Origin: Pseudazoarcus pumilus
GTDB taxonomy: Bacteria > Pseudomonadota > Gammaproteobacteria > Burkholderiales > Rhodocyclaceae
Assembly: GCF_002872475.1 (NCBI RefSeq)
Contig: NZ_CP025682.1
Location: 1,736,001-1,800,000, forward strand
Reading direction: 5' to 3'
Length of the DNA: 64,000 bases
The notes under the pieces were generated by a model. The model saw only the letters and a list, made by a program, of their open reading frames with translations, was not told the origin of the DNA and searched no databases. This document shows positions 48,491-58,043 of this stretch, one piece after another; the first letter of the stretch is position 1, and each line of letters starts with the position of its first letter. Position numbers and translations under genes: made by a program.

Positions 48491-50424
48491 GCCGGCACGG
48501 CCTCCATGCGACGCTGCAACTCGATGCGGACCTCGGTCCCCTCGCCCGGTGCCGATCGCACCGAGAAGCCGGCGCCGATGCGCTCGGCGCGCTCGCGCAT
48601 CACGGTCAGGCCGATGTGGGCGTGTGCGTCGTCGCACGGCGAGAGCGCATCGAACCCCATCCCGTCATCGCGCACCGTCACGGCCAGCCCGTCGACACCG
48701 CGCTGCAGAGCGACCGTGACATGCTTCGCGCGCGCATGCTTGCGCACGTTCGACAAGGCCTCCTGCACGATGTAGAGCACCTGCGTCTCCGTCTCCGCGT
48801 CGAGCGGCGCGCCGCCGCCGTCGACCTCCAGGTGCGTGATCACCTCGCCTTGTTCGCCCAGGCGCCGCAGGGCCGCGTCGAGCGCGGCTTCCAGATCCTG
48901 CTGACCGACGCGGCTGCGAAAATGCACCAGCAGTTCGCGCACGTCGTCGTAGCTCTCCTGCACGCCGCAGCGGATGCGCGCGAGACTTTCGCGCACCTCG
49001 GTGGTGTCGCCTTCGGCCAGCGCGTGCTCGCACATCTGCAACTGCAGGTTCATGTAGGCCAGCGCCTGGGCGATGGAATCGTGCAGCTCGCGCGCGAGCA
49101 GGTTGCGCTCCTCGGACACCGCCAGCTCGCGCTCGCGCGACTGCAGGCGCAGGTTGTCGATCGCCACGCCGAGCTGCTCGCCCAGGGTTTCGAGCATCAG
49201 CCGGTCGGCCTGACCGACCGTGCGGACCTGGTCGAAGAACAGGTTGAACACGCCGATGGGGCGCTTGTTGACACTGATCGTGGTCGCCGTCACCGAGCGG
49301 AATCCCGCCTTGCTGCAGACATCGTGCGTCACGCCCTTGCCCGGGGGGTCGAGCTGGGCGAAGAAGGTCACCGGCTTGCGCGAGGCCTCGCCACACAGGC
49401 AGTCGGCGCAGGAAATCATCTCCTCCGAATCGAGAAAACCCGGATCCAGACCCTCGCAGTAGGTGATGTAGAGGTTCTCGCCGCCGCTGTCCATCAGCCG
49501 CACGGCCGCGGCCGAGGCGCCCATGGTCTCGCGGATGCGCAAAAGAAAGCCGCGGCACAGGCTGTCCATGTCGTGCGGCTCGTGCAGAAAACTGATCGAC
49601 GAATACAGGATGCCCAGCTCGCGGTTGCGCGCGGTGAGCGTCTCGGTCTTGTCCTGCACGCGGTCCTCGAGCGTGCCGTACAGGTGCTGCAGGTGGGCCG
49701 CCATGCGGTTGAAGCCCTCGGTCACGTCGCCCAGCTCGTCATGCCGCTGGATGGGCAGACGCACGCCGAAGTCCTCGCGCTCCATGCGCGCCAGACCGCT
49801 GGCGAGCGACTCCACCGGACGGATCACCTGGCTGACGAAGAAGCGGATCAGGAATACCGTGCCGACGATGGCCATGAAGACCAGCAGGATCTGCGAGCCA
49901 CGCAGCCAGGCCGTCTCCTCGGCATAGCGGAGTTCCATGCGGCGCACGATGTCATCGATGCGCGCGGCCAGCACGTCGGCCTCCACCGGGGCACCGCCGA
50001 AGGCCGCCGCATCCGGCCCTGCGGCCTCGACCAGCGCGGCCAGCGCCGGGCGAATGTGGCCGTACCAATGCGCGGAGAGCGCGCCCAGATCCTCGACGAT
50101 ATCGTCGCCGCGCGGCACCGCGAGCGGGCGCGCAGGATCGCCCCCGATCAGCCCGTCGAGCACCACGTCGAAGCGGGCGAGCTCGCCGGCCAGGCGCGAG
50201 GCCGCAGTCATCGGCGCCAGCGCGCCGCCCTCGCCCTGCTCGATCAGCCAGGCGATGCGATAGGTGCCCATGCGCAGGCTGCCCGCGTCATTGATCGCCG
50301 CGGCCGCCCCCTTTAGCTGCCACGATGTGAACAGCGTCAGGCCGATCGCCGCGAAGGCGGCGACGAAGAACACCAGCAGGATGCCGGTGATCTTGAAGTG
50401 CAGGCTATTGTTGGCCAGGGGCAT
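48487..50424 (-). CDS. narX: Nitrate/nitrite sensor histidine kinase NarX
   Basis: 645 residues. First membrane helix near 12-32, then the nitrate-binding P-box region (INDAGSLRMGTYRIAWL near residue 45), a four-helix periplasmic sensor to about 170, a second helix, HAMP (RPVESLASGLARMEREDFG), a GAF-like/central region with a Cys cluster (ISCADCLCGEASRKP), HisKA_3 with ARELHDSIAQ and HATPase with NVRKHARAKHV and DDGMGF. It should phosphorylate NarL when nitrate is present. Confidence 0.93.
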   Translation of the reverse strand: MPLANNSLHFKITGILLVFFVAAFAAIGLTLFTSWQLKGAAAAINDAGSLRMGTYRIAWLIEQGEGGALAPMTAASRLAGELARFDVVLDGLIGGDPARPLAVPRGDDIVEDLGALSAHWYGHIRPALAALVEAAGPDAAAFGGAPVEADVLAARIDDIVRRMELRYAEETAWLRGSQILLVFMAIVGTVFLIRFFVSQVIRPVESLASGLARMEREDFGVRLPIQRHDELGDVTEGFNRMAAHLQHLYGTLEDRVQDKTETLTARNRELGILYSSISFLHEPHDMDSLCRGFLLRIRETMGASAAAVRLMDSGGENLYITYCEGLDPGFLDSEEMISCADCLCGEASRKPVTFFAQLDPPGKGVTHDVCSKAGFRSVTATTISVNKRPIGVFNLFFDQVRTVGQADRLMLETLGEQLGVAIDNLRLQSRERELAVSEERNLLARELHDSIAQALAYMNLQLQMCEHALAEGDTTEVRESLARIRCGVQESYDDVRELLVHFRSRVGQQDLEAALDAALRRLGEQGEVITHLEVDGGGAPLDAETETQVLYIVQEALSNVRKHARAKHVTVALQRGVDGLAVTVRDDGMGFDALSPCDDAHAHIGLTVMRERAERIGAGFSVRSAPGEGTEVRIELQRRMEAVPA

Positions 50425-50464
50425 GTCGACGCTCCGGGGGTCGCCCGCAGCGTCGGGCGACCGT

Positions 50465-51241
50465 CTATTGCACCAGCGGGGTATCGGCACCGTCCAGATC
50501 GACGCCTTCCAGTTCGGCCGCGCCGGCAAGCAGCGCGAGATACTGGCGCAGGGCCGTATGGTAGGCCTGACGACGCAAGGATGCACGCACCGCGCCAGCC
50601 ACCGCCTCAAACGCGCGCGACTCGCCGGGCCGGCGTTCGAGCACCTCGACCACGTGCAGGCCGAAACGGCTGTGCACGAGACGCGGCAGCACGCCCAGCT
50701 CGTCGCGGCCGAAGAGCTCGCGCGCGAACTCCGGCGCACAGTCGTCGCGCGTGAGCCAGCCCAGATCGCCGCCCTCTGCGCCGCTGGGGCAGTTCGACTG
50801 CGTGCGCGCGGCCTCGACGAAGGGATCGACGCCGTCCTCGTGACTGCGCACCTCGAGCAGCACGTGCTCGGCATGCTTGCGCAGCGCCACCACATCCACG
50901 CCGGGCGTGACCGCGAACAGGATGTGGCGCAGGCGCAATGCCTCACCCTCGTCGAACTGCGCGGCGTTGGCCGCGTGATGGCGACGGCAGGCCTCGTCAT
51001 CGGGCTCGGGCACCTCGACCTCCCGATCGATGAGGCCTTCGATGGCCTCGGCCGCGGCCTCGCTGATCACGCCGTCGCAACCGGCCTCGTCGTCGGCGGC
51101 GAGCAGGCCCGCTGCGATCGCACGCTGGCGCAGCAACTCGACACAGGCGCGCTGGCGCAGCGTCGCCGCATCGGGCGCCTCGCCGGCCGCGTGCAGTTCG
51201 ACACCGTTTACCCGTGCCGGCTTGTCGGTAACTTCATGCAT
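50465..51241 (-). CDS. PpiC-type peptidyl-prolyl isomerase of the nar operon
   Basis: 258 residues. An N-terminal helical (SurA-N-like) part is followed by a rotamase domain (LRLRHILFAVTPGVDV, GGDLGWLTRDDCAPEFAREL, VHSRFGLHVVEVLER). No signal peptide is seen, so it works in the cytosol, fitting help with NarGHI maturation. Such a gene follows narI in many beta-proteobacterial nar operons. AAGGAG precedes the ATG at 51241, 12 bp after narI. Confidence 0.88.
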   Translation of the reverse strand: MHEVTDKPARVNGVELHAAGEAPDAATLRQRACVELLRQRAIAAGLLAADDEAGCDGVISEAAAEAIEGLIDREVEVPEPDDEACRRHHAANAAQFDEGEALRLRHILFAVTPGVDVVALRKHAEHVLLEVRSHEDGVDPFVEAARTQSNCPSGAEGGDLGWLTRDDCAPEFARELFGRDELGVLPRLVHSRFGLHVVEVLERRPGESRAFEAVAGAVRASLRRQAYHTALRQYLALLAGAAELEGVDLDGADTPLVQ

Positions 51242-51252
51242 GACGCACTCCT

Positions 51253-51957
51253 TCAGCGCTGGCCCGGCAGGCCGACCCGGCGGCTGCGTACGACCTGATA
51301 AGGACGGCGCAGGTAGGCGAGCGCGCCGAAGCCGCTCCACACATGCACCAGACGGGTAAAGGGAAAGACCAGGAAGATGGTCATGCCGAGGAACAGGTGC
51401 GCCTTGAAGATGAAACCGGCACCGCCGATCATCTCCACCGCGCCGCCACGGAAGGTGACGATGCGTTGCCCCCATTCGGCCAGGGCCATCATCATGCTGC
51501 CGTCCAGGTGCTGCGCGGACAACGGGATGGTGAGCAGGCCCAGCGCGAGCTGCACCCACAGCAGCCACAGCAGCACGAAGTCGCTGGTCCTGGAGTTGGC
51601 ACGGATACGCGGCTCGGTCAGGCGCCGATGCAGCAGCAGGCTCAGCCCGGCGATCGCCGCGAGTCCCGCGATGCCGCCGGTGACCATCGCCAGCACCTGC
51701 TTGGAGCCGGCGCTGATGAAATGCTCGTAGATGAAGTGCGGCATGAGCATGCCGAAGAAGTGGCCGAAGAACAGGAACAGCACCCCGGCATGGAACAGAT
51801 TGCTGCCCAGACGCAGCTGTCCGGCGCGCAGCATCTGCGACGAGTCGCTCTTCCACGTGTACTGGTCGCGGTCGAAGCGCAACAGGCTGCCGATGAAGAA
51901 CACCGCCAGACAGATGTACGGGTAGATCCCGAACAGGAAGAAGTCGATGGTTTTCAT
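51253..51957 (-). CDS. narI: Respiratory nitrate reductase gamma subunit NarI (cytochrome b)
   Basis: 234 residues, five membrane helices. It takes electrons from quinol and passes them to NarH. His ligands for two haem b are visible in NLFHAGVLFLFFGHFFGM (two His) and in KAHLFLGM and RLVHVWSG. Its ATG overlaps the narJ stop (ATGA). Confidence 0.95.
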   Translation of the reverse strand: MKTIDFFLFGIYPYICLAVFFIGSLLRFDRDQYTWKSDSSQMLRAGQLRLGSNLFHAGVLFLFFGHFFGMLMPHFIYEHFISAGSKQVLAMVTGGIAGLAAIAGLSLLLHRRLTEPRIRANSRTSDFVLLWLLWVQLALGLLTIPLSAQHLDGSMMMALAEWGQRIVTFRGGAVEMIGGAGFIFKAHLFLGMTIFLVFPFTRLVHVWSGFGALAYLRRPYQVVRSRRVGLPGQR

Positions 51958-52640
51958 TGTGCGGCTCCGGTGGTGTGCATGTCCGCCTTGCGGACGAACT
52001 GGACGGTTTGGGGCTGCTCGGGACGCGACTGCCCGGCAGAGGAGCAGCCGCCAAAGGGCTCGGGCTCGGTCCACGCCTCGTCGATTTCCGGCTCGGGCGG
52101 CAGCTTCACCGCCCTGACCTTCTCGCCCGCGAGTTCCACCGCCGCGTTGAGCACGGCGGCGTAGCGGCTGCCGCGCGTCTCGAGTGCGTTGAAGATGGCG
52201 TTGAGGATGTGGGCGGTCTCGGCAAGAAAGTCGCGCGCCGCGGGCGCCGGCTGCGTCGATGCGAACTCGAGCACCGCCGGCAGGTAGTCGGGCAACTCGT
52301 CGGGCGCGAGATCCAGACCCGCCTGCGAGTAGGTCTGCCCCAGATCGACCATCGCCGGTCCGCGATCGCGCGAATCGCCATGCACGTGCTCGAACAGGTG
52401 CAGCGAAGTGGCGCGGCCGCGGTCGAACAGTTCGACGTATTCGGCCTCGGCCTCGAGCGGTCGGGCGCGTTCGAGCTGGCGCAACAGCGCGTCGAGCTCG
52501 GCCACCCGCGCGGCCGACAGGGCACCCTCGTCGACCAGCGCCGCGCGCAGGTCGGGCACATGCGCGCGCAGCTCGGCGTCCGGATAGGACAGCAGCGCGG
52601 CGAGCGCACGCAGCGTGTATTTCATCTCGGTGGTCTTCAT
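51954..52640 (-). CDS. narJ: Nitrate reductase molybdenum cofactor assembly chaperone NarJ
   Basis: 228 residues, TorD/NarJ-like helical chaperone that inserts the molybdenum cofactor into NarG. Core motifs: LLSYPDAELRAHVPDLRAAL, YVELFDRGRATSLHLFEHVH (family hallmark LFEHVHGDSRDRGPAM) and YLPAVLEF. Coupled to narI by overlap and 2 bp after narH. Confidence 0.93.
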   Translation of the reverse strand: MKTTEMKYTLRALAALLSYPDAELRAHVPDLRAALVDEGALSAARVAELDALLRQLERARPLEAEAEYVELFDRGRATSLHLFEHVHGDSRDRGPAMVDLGQTYSQAGLDLAPDELPDYLPAVLEFASTQPAPAARDFLAETAHILNAIFNALETRGSRYAAVLNAAVELAGEKVRAVKLPPEPEIDEAWTEPEPFGGCSSAGQSRPEQPQTVQFVRKADMHTTGAAQ

Positions 52641-52642
52641 GC

Positions 52643-54166
52643 TCACAGCTCCGCGATGATGGGAATGGTGCGTTTCTTCTTGCCGCCGAACAGGCTCGCG
52701 TCGCTGACCCCGTCCGAGCAGCCGTTGCCGAACGAGAAGCCGCAGCCGCCGCGCAGGTCGAAGGCGTTCTCGGCGTACTCGCGGTGCGCCGTCGGAATCA
52801 CGAAACGGTCCTCGTAGTTGGCAATCGCCATGACGTGGTACATGTCCTCGACCTGGGCGACGGTGAGCCCGGCCTCGGCCAGAACCTCGGCATCCTCGCG
52901 CTCGTCGACGTGCTTGGCGCGCTGGAAGGCACGCATCGCGAGCATCTTCTTGAGCGCCGCGGTCACCGGCGCGGTATCGCCGGCGGTGAGCAGGTTGGCC
53001 AGATACTTGACCGGGATGCGCAGCGAGTCGACATCCGGCAGGCTGCCCATGGAGCCGATCTCGCCGGCGTTGGCGGCGGCGGTGATCGGGGACAGCGGCG
53101 GCACGTACCACACCATCGGCAGCGTGCGGTATTCCGGATGCAGCGGCAGCGCGACCTTCCAGTCCACCGCCATCTTGTAGACCGGGCTGATCTTGGCCGC
53201 CTCCAGCCAGGAATCGGGGATGCCGTCGGCACGCGCCTGCTCGATCACCTTGGGGTCATGCGGATCGAGGAAGACGTCGAGCTGCGCCTGGTACAGGTCG
53301 CGGTCGTGCGGCGTGCTGGCCGCGCGCTCGATGGCGTCGGCGTCATACAGCAGCACGCCCAGATAGCGGATGCGCCCGACACAGGTCTCCGAGCACACGG
53401 TGGGCTGGCCGGCCTCGATACGCGGGTAGCAGAAGATGCACTTCTCGGCCTTGCCGCTCTTCCAGTTGTAGTAGATCTTCTTGTACGGGCAGCCGGACAC
53501 GCACATGCGCCAGCCGCGGCACTTGTCCTGGTCGATCAGCACGATGCCGTCCTCCTCGCGCTTGTAGATCGAGCCGGACGGGCACGAGGCCACACAGGTC
53601 GGATTGAGGCAGTGCTCGCACAGACGCGGCAGATACATCATGAAGGTGTTCTCGAACTGCCCGTAGATGTCCTTCTGCACGTCGTCGAAGTTCTTGTCCT
53701 TGGAGCGCTTGGAGAACTCGCCGCCGAGGATCTCCTCCCAGTTCGGCCCCCACTCGATCTTCTCCATGCGCTTGCCGGTAATCAGGCTGCGCGGACGCGC
53801 CGTGGGTGCCGCCTTCATCTCCGGCGCGTTGTGCAGGTGCTGATAGTCGAAGGTGAAGGGTTCGTAGTAATCGTCGATCTGCGGCAGGTTGGGGTTGGCG
53901 AAGATGCGCATCAGCGTCTTCCACTTGCCCCCCTGACGCGGCTCGATGGAACCGTCGGCCTTGCGCACCCAGCCGCCGTTCCACTTGTCCTGGTTCTCCC
54001 ACTCCTTGGGGTAACCGATGCCGGGCTTGGTCTCGACGTTGTTGAACCAGGCGTATTCGACACCTTCGCGGCTGGTCCACACGTTCTTGCAGGTCACCGA
54101 GCAGGTGTGGCAACCGATGCACTTGTCGAGGTTGAGCACCATGCCGATTTGAGCGCGGATTCTCAT
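52643..54166 (-). CDS. narH: Respiratory nitrate reductase beta subunit NarH
   Basis: 507-residue iron-sulfur subunit. Four Cys groups are present: CIGCHTCSVTCKN near residue 16, CEHCLNPTCVASCP near 184, CRGWRMCVSGCPYKK near 217 (Trp in place of one Cys, as in known NarH with its [3Fe-4S] cluster), and CIFCYPRIE...CSETCVG. It relays electrons from NarI to NarG. AGGAGG lies in the 3' end of a mini-ORF just upstream. Confidence 0.96.
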   Translation of the reverse strand: MRIRAQIGMVLNLDKCIGCHTCSVTCKNVWTSREGVEYAWFNNVETKPGIGYPKEWENQDKWNGGWVRKADGSIEPRQGGKWKTLMRIFANPNLPQIDDYYEPFTFDYQHLHNAPEMKAAPTARPRSLITGKRMEKIEWGPNWEEILGGEFSKRSKDKNFDDVQKDIYGQFENTFMMYLPRLCEHCLNPTCVASCPSGSIYKREEDGIVLIDQDKCRGWRMCVSGCPYKKIYYNWKSGKAEKCIFCYPRIEAGQPTVCSETCVGRIRYLGVLLYDADAIERAASTPHDRDLYQAQLDVFLDPHDPKVIEQARADGIPDSWLEAAKISPVYKMAVDWKVALPLHPEYRTLPMVWYVPPLSPITAAANAGEIGSMGSLPDVDSLRIPVKYLANLLTAGDTAPVTAALKKMLAMRAFQRAKHVDEREDAEVLAEAGLTVAQVEDMYHVMAIANYEDRFVIPTAHREYAENAFDLRGGCGFSFGNGCSDGVSDASLFGGKKKRTIPIIAEL

Positions 54167-54167
54167 G

Positions 54168-54227
54168 TCAGGCCTCCTGCCGGGCTGCCGCGAGCGGCAA
54201 GCAACGATGGGTGAATTGGAAGTTCAT
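54168..54227 (-). CDS. Putative 19-aa mini-ORF between narG and narH
   Basis: ATG at 54227 with GAGGAG seven bases upstream, overlapping the narG stop region; 19 codons, then TGA one base before the narH ATG. The narH ribosome binding site (AGGAGG) lies within its final codons. The peptide (MNFQFTHRCLPLAAARQEA) has no known family. If translated, it would couple narG and narH translation; if not, it is chance. Confidence 0.4.
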   Translation of the reverse strand: MNFQFTHRCLPLAAARQEA

Positions 54228-54238
54228 GCTCGGTCTCC

Positions 54239-57200
54239 TCAGGCGCCGGCCGGTTCGGCGACTTCGTCGTCGAGCCAGTCGATGCGGTTCATCTTGCGCA
54301 CGACGACGAACTCGTCGCGGTTCGTTCCGATCGTGCCGTAGTAGTTGAAGCCGTAGCTGAACTGGGCGTAGCCGCCGATCATGTGCGTGGGCTTGGTGAC
54401 GATGCGCGTGACCGAGTTGTGGATGCCGCCGCGCATGCCGGTGATCTCGGAGCCCGGCGTGTTGATGATCTTTTCCTGCGCGTGATACATCATCACCATG
54501 CCCGGATTGACGCGCTGGCTGACCACCGCCCGTGCGGCGATCGCACCGTTGGCGTTGAACAGCTCCACCCAGTCGTTGTCCTCGATGCCGGCACCCTTCG
54601 CGTCGTCCTCGGACAGCCAGATCACCGGCCCGCCGCGGTTGAGCGTGAGCATCATCAGGTTGTCGCTGTAGGTGGAGTGGATGCCCCACTTCTGGTGCGG
54701 CGTGATGAAGTTGAGCGTGATCTCCTTGTTGCCGTTGGGCATGCGGCCCATCACCTCTTCGATGGTCTTCAGATCCACCGGCGGCCGGTAGCTCGACAGA
54801 CCCTCGCCGAAGGCCAGCATCCACGGGTGATCCAGGTAGAACTGCTGACGGCCGGTCAGGGTGCGCCACGGGATCAGCTCATGCACGTTGGTGTAGCCGG
54901 CGTTGTAGCTGACCTTCTCGCTCTCCAGCCCGGACCAGGTGGGCGAGCTGATGATCTTGCGCGGCTGCGCCTGGATGTCGCGGAAACGGATCTTCTCGTC
55001 CTCGCGGTGCAGCGCCAGGTGCGTATGGTCGCGCCCGGTGATCTTCGACAGCGCCGCCCAGGCCTTGACCGCGACATGGCCGTTGGTCTCCGGCGCGAGC
55101 GACAGCACGACCTCGGTCGCGTCGATGTCGGAGACGATGCGCGGCATGCCGCAGCTCGTGCCCTCCTCGGCCACCACACCGTTGAGTTCGCCCAGCTGGT
55201 GCACCTCGTCCTGGGTGTTCCAGCCGATGCCCTTGCCGCCGTTGCCGAGCTTGTTCATCAGCGGGCCCAGCGCCGTGAAGCGCGCGTAGGTATTGGGGTA
55301 GTCGCGCTCGACCACGGCGATCTGCGGCGCCGTCTTGCCCGGCACCAGCTCGCACTCGCCGCGCTTCCAGTCCTTGACGTCGAAGGGCTGCGCCAGTTCG
55401 GCCGGGGTGTCGTGCATCAGCGGGGTGAGCACCACCTCCTTCTCGACGCCGAGATGGCCGACGCAGACTTCGGAGAACTTCTTCGCGAAACCCTTGTAGA
55501 TCTCCCAGTCGCTCTTCGACTCCCATACCGGGTCGACCGCGGCCGACAGCGGGTGGATGAAGGGGTGCATGTCGCTGGTGTTCAGATCGTTCTTCTCGTA
55601 CCAGGTCGCGGTGGGCAGCACGATGTCCGAATACAGGCAGGTCGTGCTCATGCGAAAGTCCAGCGTCACCAGCAGGTCGAGCTTTCCTTCCGGCGCCTTG
55701 TCGTGCCAGGCCACTTCCTGCGGCTTGGCGTCTTCGTCCCCGAGGTGCTTGCCCTGCACACCGTGGCTGGTGCCCAGCAGGTGCTTGAGGAAGTACTCGT
55801 GACCCTTGCCCGAGGAGCCGAGCAGGTTGGAGCGCCACACGAACAGGTTGCGCGGCCAGTTGGCCGGATGGTCCGGATCCTCGCAGCTCATCTTCAGCGA
55901 GCCGTCCTTGAGCCCGGCGACCACATGCTCCTTGGCGTCCACCCCGCGCTCGGCCGCGGTGCGCGCGACTTCCAGCGGGTTGGTCTGCAGTTGCGGCGCG
56001 CTGGGCAGCCAGCCCATGCGCTCGGCGCGCACGTTGTAGTCGATCAGGCTGCCGCCGAAGGCGGCCTTGTCGGCCAGCGGCGAGAGGATCTCGTCGACGC
56101 CGAGTTTTTCGTAGCGCCACTGGTCGGTGTGCGCGTAGAAGAAGCTCGTCGAGTTCTGCTGGCGCGGCGGGCGGATCCAGTCCAGCGCGAAGGCCAGCGC
56201 CGTCCAGCCGGTCTGCGGACGCAGCTTTTCCTGGCCTACATAGTGCGCCCAGCCGCCGCCGCTCTGGCCGATGCAGCCGCACAGCATCAGCATGTTGATG
56301 ATGCCGCGGTAGTTCATGTCGCTGTGGTACCAGTGGTTCATCGCCGCGCCGATGATCACCATGGACTTGCCATGCGTCTTGTCGGCGTTGTCGGCGAACT
56401 GGCGCGCCACCGCGATGGCCTGGTCACGCGGCACGCCGGTGATCTTCTCCTGCCAGGCCGGCGTGTAGGGCACGTCGTCGTCGTAGGAGCTTGCCGCGCT
56501 CTCGCCTTCGAGCCCGCGCGCCACGCCGTAGTTGGCCGCGACCAGATCGAACACGGTGGCGACCATCGCCTCGCCCGCGGCGAGCTTGACGGTACTCACC
56601 GGGACCTTGCGCACCAGCACCTCTTCCTGCGTGTTGGCGGTGAAGTTGGGTGTCGCGATGCCGCCGAAATACGGGAAACCGACGTCGGCGACGTCATGCG
56701 CCGGCGCATCGACCTCGAGCGCGGACAGACGCAGCTTCACCTGCTTGTCGCCGCTGGCCTCCTTGTCCTCGAGGTTCCAGCGGCCCTCGTCCTCACGTCC
56801 CTGTGCCCCCCAGCGGAAGCCGATGGAGCCGTTGGGCACGACCACGCGCCCGGACTCGTCGAAGGCCAGCGTCTTCCATTCCGGATTGTTCTTCTGGTCG
56901 AGCGCGGCGTCGATGTCGCTGGCGCGCAGGTAGCGGCCCGGCACCATGACCTTGCGACCGTCGCCCAGCGTGCGCTCCTCGAGCTGCACCAGCAGCGGCA
57001 GGTCGGTGTAGCGACGTACGTAGTCGTCGAAGTACTCGCTGCGGCGGTCGAAGTAGAACTCCTTGAGGATGACGTGGCCCATGGCCATCGCCAGCGCCGC
57101 GTCCGTGCCCTGCTTGGGATGCATCCACAGGTCGCACAGCTTGGCGACCTCGGAGTAGTCGGGCGTGATCGCCACCGTCTTGGCGCCCTTGTAGCGCACC

Positions 57201-58009
57201 TCGGTGAAGAAGTGCGCGTCGGGGGTGCGCGTCTGCGGCACGTTCGAGCCCCAGGCGATGAGGAAGGTCGAGTTGTACCAGTCGGCCGACTCGGGCACGT
57301 CGGTCTGCTCGCCCCACACCTGCGGGCTGGACGGCGGCAGGTCGCAATACCAGTCGTAGAAGCTCATGCACACGCCGCCGATGAGGCTCAGATAGCGGCT
57401 GCCGGCGGCATAGGAGATCATCGACATGGCCGGGATCGGCGAGAAGCCGATGACGCGGTCGGGGCCGTACTTCTTGATGGTGTAGACGTTGGCCGCGGCG
57501 ATGATCTCGTCGGTCTCGTCCCAGCTCGCGCGCACGAAGCCGCCCAGGCCGCGCTGACGCTGATAGTCGCGCCGCTTGCCCTCGTCCTCGACGACCATCG
57601 CCCAGGCATCGACGGCGCTGTTGGCGACGCTGCGCGCCGCGCGCCAGTGCGCGAGAAGACGCGCGCGCACCATCGGGTACTTCACGCGGTTGGCGCTGTA
57701 CAGGTACCACGAGTAGGAAGCGCCGCGGGCACAGCCGCGCGGTTCGTGGTTGGGCAGGTCGGCGCGGGTGCGCGGGTAGTCGGTCTGCTGCGTCTCCCAG
57801 GCGACGATGCCGCCCTTGACGTAGATTTTCCACGAGCACGAGCCCGTGCAGTTGACCCCGTGGGTCGAGCGCACGATCTTGTCGTGCGCCCAGCGGTTGC
57901 GGTAGGCGTCTTCCCAGGTGCGGTCCTCGCCGGTGACCGTGCCGTGACCGCCGGCGAAGGACTCGGTGGGCATCGTGAAGTGCTGCAGTCGGTCGAGAAA
58001 GTGGCTCAT
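54239..58009 (-). CDS. narG: Respiratory nitrate reductase alpha subunit NarG
   Basis: 1256-residue molybdopterin subunit reducing nitrate to nitrite at the cytoplasmic side of the membrane. The N-terminal FS0 cluster motif (HGVNCTGSCSWKIYV, His and Cys ligands) is near residue 50, followed by WETQQTDYPRTR and NHEPRGCARGASYSW. The Mo-ligand region includes YCDLPPSSPQVWGEQTDVPE, where the Asp in QTDVPES-type motif coordinates Mo in NarG. Length is that of E. coli NarG (1247). Fifth gene from the narK end of the cluster's reductase block; no truncation. Confidence 0.97.
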   Translation of the reverse strand: MSHFLDRLQHFTMPTESFAGGHGTVTGEDRTWEDAYRNRWAHDKIVRSTHGVNCTGSCSWKIYVKGGIVAWETQQTDYPRTRADLPNHEPRGCARGASYSWYLYSANRVKYPMVRARLLAHWRAARSVANSAVDAWAMVVEDEGKRRDYQRQRGLGGFVRASWDETDEIIAAANVYTIKKYGPDRVIGFSPIPAMSMISYAAGSRYLSLIGGVCMSFYDWYCDLPPSSPQVWGEQTDVPESADWYNSTFLIAWGSNVPQTRTPDAHFFTEVRYKGAKTVAITPDYSEVAKLCDLWMHPKQGTDAALAMAMGHVILKEFYFDRRSEYFDDYVRRYTDLPLLVQLEERTLGDGRKVMVPGRYLRASDIDAALDQKNNPEWKTLAFDESGRVVVPNGSIGFRWGAQGREDEGRWNLEDKEASGDKQVKLRLSALEVDAPAHDVADVGFPYFGGIATPNFTANTQEEVLVRKVPVSTVKLAAGEAMVATVFDLVAANYGVARGLEGESAASSYDDDVPYTPAWQEKITGVPRDQAIAVARQFADNADKTHGKSMVIIGAAMNHWYHSDMNYRGIINMLMLCGCIGQSGGGWAHYVGQEKLRPQTGWTALAFALDWIRPPRQQNSTSFFYAHTDQWRYEKLGVDEILSPLADKAAFGGSLIDYNVRAERMGWLPSAPQLQTNPLEVARTAAERGVDAKEHVVAGLKDGSLKMSCEDPDHPANWPRNLFVWRSNLLGSSGKGHEYFLKHLLGTSHGVQGKHLGDEDAKPQEVAWHDKAPEGKLDLLVTLDFRMSTTCLYSDIVLPTATWYEKNDLNTSDMHPFIHPLSAAVDPVWESKSDWEIYKGFAKKFSEVCVGHLGVEKEVVLTPLMHDTPAELAQPFDVKDWKRGECELVPGKTAPQIAVVERDYPNTYARFTALGPLMNKLGNGGKGIGWNTQDEVHQLGELNGVVAEEGTSCGMPRIVSDIDATEVVLSLAPETNGHVAVKAWAALSKITGRDHTHLALHREDEKIRFRDIQAQPRKIISSPTWSGLESEKVSYNAGYTNVHELIPWRTLTGRQQFYLDHPWMLAFGEGLSSYRPPVDLKTIEEVMGRMPNGNKEITLNFITPHQKWGIHSTYSDNLMMLTLNRGGPVIWLSEDDAKGAGIEDNDWVELFNANGAIAARAVVSQRVNPGMVMMYHAQEKIINTPGSEITGMRGGIHNSVTRIVTKPTHMIGGYAQFSYGFNYYGTIGTNRDEFVVVRKMNRIDWLDDEVAEPAGA

Positions 58010-58043
58010 CGTTTCACTCCTTGCGAATTCGTTCGGGTGCGGG

